From assembly GCA_024398515.1 (NCBI GenBank), contig JAKSIZ010000002.1, positions 62,001 to 126,000 on the forward strand: a stretch of DNA of 64,000 nucleotides, read 5' to 3'. Below, one piece after another: positions 62,274 through 64,000 of the stretch. Position 1 is the stretch's first letter, and every line of letters begins with the position of its first letter. Source of the stretch: Bacteroidaceae bacterium. GTDB taxonomy: Bacteria; Bacteroidota; Bacteroidia; Bacteroidales; Bacteroidaceae. The translations under genes were made by a program, and so were the position numbers. Below the pieces are notes generated by a model. The model was not told the origin of the DNA and did no database searches. It saw only the letters and a program-made list of their open reading frames with translations.

Positions 62274-64000
62274 ATGAAAAAGATTATAAGTAAAATTGCT
62301 ATATCAGCTTTGTTGTTGGCTGGCATGACAACTGTTTCTTCTTGTGGTGACAGTTTCTTGGAAGAAAACAACAGACAAGCTTACAGCACCGCTTATTTTG
62401 AGACAGAACAAGGTATTACTGACTTGGCTACTGCTCTTTATGCTAATATCCGCTGGCACTTCGGTTACGAATGGGCATACGGTATTACCATTTATGGTTG
62501 TGATGAGTTTACAAGTGCTGCTGACCTTACGGCTGAGCCTTGGAACAATTATGATGGTCGTTTGAACCCATTAGACTGTACGGCTGAACTTGGTGCAGCC
62601 AACAAGAACTGTCCTCCTGTGTCAGGTCTTTGGGACCAGATGTATTATGGTATTTCCACAGCAAATACATTGATAGGAAGTGCAGACCAAATCTCTGATG
62701 CAAACGTTCGTCAGACTTGTCTTGGCGAGGCTTATTTCCTCAGAGGATATAACTACTATCGCCTGTTTGCTCAGTACGGCGCAGTCGTTCTCCAACTTAA
62801 AGCTTTAGATGCTCCAGTTACAACCTTCACTCGTGCAACAGAAGAAGAAGTCCTCAACTCTGTAATCAGCGACTTTGAGCAGGCTTATCAGATGCTGCCA
62901 GAGGAAAGTTCACGTGGCGTAGGCGGTTGGAACAAATATACTGCTGCTCACTTCTTAGCTAAGGCTCTCTTGTTCCGTCAGTCAGAACGTTGTGCATCTT
63001 GGAATGCAAATTATAAGGCTGAAACCGACCTCAACAGAGTTATTTCTCTTTGTGACGAGGTTATCAAGGCTCATCCTCTTACCAGTGACTATAACGACCT
63101 TTATGCTCGTTGGACTGGTATTGACTGCAAACAGGAGGCTAACTCTGAAATCCTTATGTGTGCTCAGCACTCTTCTGATACTTATGCAGGACGTTTCGGC
63201 AACCGTACTTACAACTATTTCAACCCTCAGTTCTCTAACTTCTCAGGTGGTTTCGTTCAGCGTGGACAGTATATCGGTGGTATGGACTTCCAGCGTTGTC
63301 GTCCTAACGAGTATGCTTACATAGTATTCGACAATGTAAACGACTCTCGTATGTGGAAGACTTTCAAGACTGTCTATGGTTATAACAACTATCAGACTAA
63401 TGAAAAAATGCAGACACTTGGTTGCCCTGCTGGTGCTGAACCTGCACTTGGAGACCCTGGAATCATGTTTATCCTGAATACGAAGGCATACGATCCTAAC
63501 TGCGGAACATACGGCAACGGTACGGAATCACACACATTTGTCAACTCTGAGAACGGCAAATGGGTGCCAAATGTTGTGGCTGTCTATGAAAAAGGCAACT
63601 ACGTTATGGACCAGCACGGTATGAGCAAGAACCCTGCAACATGTAACTTCTTCTGCGGTATCAACAAGACCGACGACGGTACTCGTACTGCTGAAAAGGG
63701 TGATTCACACCGCGACGTAATCATGGCACGTACTGGTGAGACTGTCCTTGTCAAGGCTGAAGCTCAGGTTCGCTTGGGTAAGTATGAAGAAGCTATCGCT
63801 ACTGTCAACACACTTCGTGCACGTGCTCAGTGGAAGAATGGTGAAGACCGTTCATTCTACACGGATGGTACTATGGCATTTGCCAAGGAGTTTGGCGGTG
63901 ATGCTGACAATACAACGGCTTCTGCTGTACTCGGAAAGTGCATAAACGCTGCTGGTGCTAAGATGACAAACCTTGAAGCTTGCCGCGTATCGTTCCTCCA
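62274..64000 (+). CDS. SusD-like outer-membrane lipoprotein (3' end outside window)
   Basis: The frame opens at ATG 62274 and stays open to the window end (575 codons seen). It has a lipoprotein signal (MKKIISKIAISALLLAGMTTVSSC, Cys24), then DSFLEENNRQAYSTAYFETEQGI (the usual SusD beginning 'l-x-x-x-P/N ... F-x-T-x-x-d'), ANTLIGSA, LGEAYFLRGYNYYRLFAQYGAVV, and near the end VLVKAEAQVRLGKYEEAIATVNTLRARAQ, the C-terminal SusD signature. It partners the SusC just upstream. Confidence 0.92.
   Translation, partial: MKKIISKIAISALLLAGMTTVSSCGDSFLEENNRQAYSTAYFETEQGITDLATALYANIRWHFGYEWAYGITIYGCDEFTSAADLTAEPWNNYDGRLNPLDCTAELGAANKNCPPVSGLWDQMYYGISTANTLIGSADQISDANVRQTCLGEAYFLRGYNYYRLFAQYGAVVLQLKALDAPVTTFTRATEEEVLNSVISDFEQAYQMLPEESSRGVGGWNKYTAAHFLAKALLFRQSERCASWNANYKAETDLNRVISLCDEVIKAHPLTSDYNDLYARWTGIDCKQEANSEILMCAQHSSDTYAGRFGNRTYNYFNPQFSNFSGGFVQRGQYIGGMDFQRCRPNEYAYIVFDNVNDSRMWKTFKTVYGYNNYQTNEKMQTLGCPAGAEPALGDPGIMFILNTKAYDPNCGTYGNGTESHTFVNSENGKWVPNVVAVYEKGNYVMDQHGMSKNPATCNFFCGINKTDDGTRTAEKGDSHRDVIMARTGETVLVKAEAQVRLGKYEEAIATVNTLRARAQWKNGEDRSFYTDGTMAFAKEFGGDADNTTASAVLGKCINAAGAKMTNLEACRVSFL

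Noticed and set aside
1-64000. tRNA, rRNA or insertion-sequence transposase genes
   Set aside because: I looked through the intergenic regions and ORFs and found none that I could support.

Overview
The window looks like a chromosomal segment of a member of the Bacteroidales, most probably Prevotellaceae. The evidence is several SusC/SusD pairs, promoters of the Bacteroidetes type (TTTG, 19-20 nt, TAnnTTTG), weak Shine-Dalgarno sites, some TTG starts, Prevotella-style C-terminal sorting tails, and the fimbrillin-type lipoprotein. No rRNA, tRNA, CRISPR array or recognisable transposase was seen.

Layout. 1-7292: a glycan-uptake type locus (end of one protein, a fasciclin-like lipoprotein, SusC, SusD). 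7507-8736: GNAT acetyltransferase and zinc-ribbon protein on the minus strand. 8737-9775: a dispersed repeat, a textbook promoter and a long leader rich in helices. 9776-18877: secreted polysaccharide-acting proteins (Big2/leucine-rich-repeat protein, two tandem tiny acidic peptides, a GH8 enzyme with a perfectly duplicated module and a half dockerin, a beta-helix protein with a complete dockerin). 19164-21522: an ExbB/ExbD-type motor operon. 21667-23940: a fimbrillin-like lipoprotein. 24267-27681: outer-membrane protein, LptC, CNNM/CorC protein. 28006-32005: CpsB, Wza and Wzc of an exopolysaccharide system. 32108-35287: fucose isomerase and permease. 36073-40963: rmlA, rmlD, exported nitroreductase, ispE, dnaB. 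40960-41786: three small envelope genes on the minus strand. 41997-47915: SPOR lipoprotein, ruvX, def, TPR protein, an antitoxin-like small protein, thrS. 48007-51019: an AmgK-like kinase fused to a RapZ C-terminal domain and a MurU-like nucleotidyltransferase, separated by a GxxExxY gene flanked by elaborate hairpins. 51092-53166: a cohesin-like small secreted protein and a dockerin-bearing secreted protein. 53302-64000: two divergent SusC/SusD pairs, the last running off the window.

The most unusual signal is a family of five intergenic elements (called TP1-TP5 here). Each has three near-identical 14-15 bp palindromes separated by exactly 8 bp, which are themselves mostly dyad-symmetric, and then after 9 bp a conserved TTAAGCGTTC-like box. 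Three different palindrome sequences occur, but the geometry is constant, so structure rather than sequence appears to be conserved. Other notable signals are the ~480-nt structured leader before the gene at 9776, the GxxExxY cassette that seems to split a cell-wall recycling operon, the kinase-RapZ fusion, the tandem tiny peptides, and dockerin-like tails near a cohesin-like protein.

All functions are read from motifs and gene context by eye. No database search was run.
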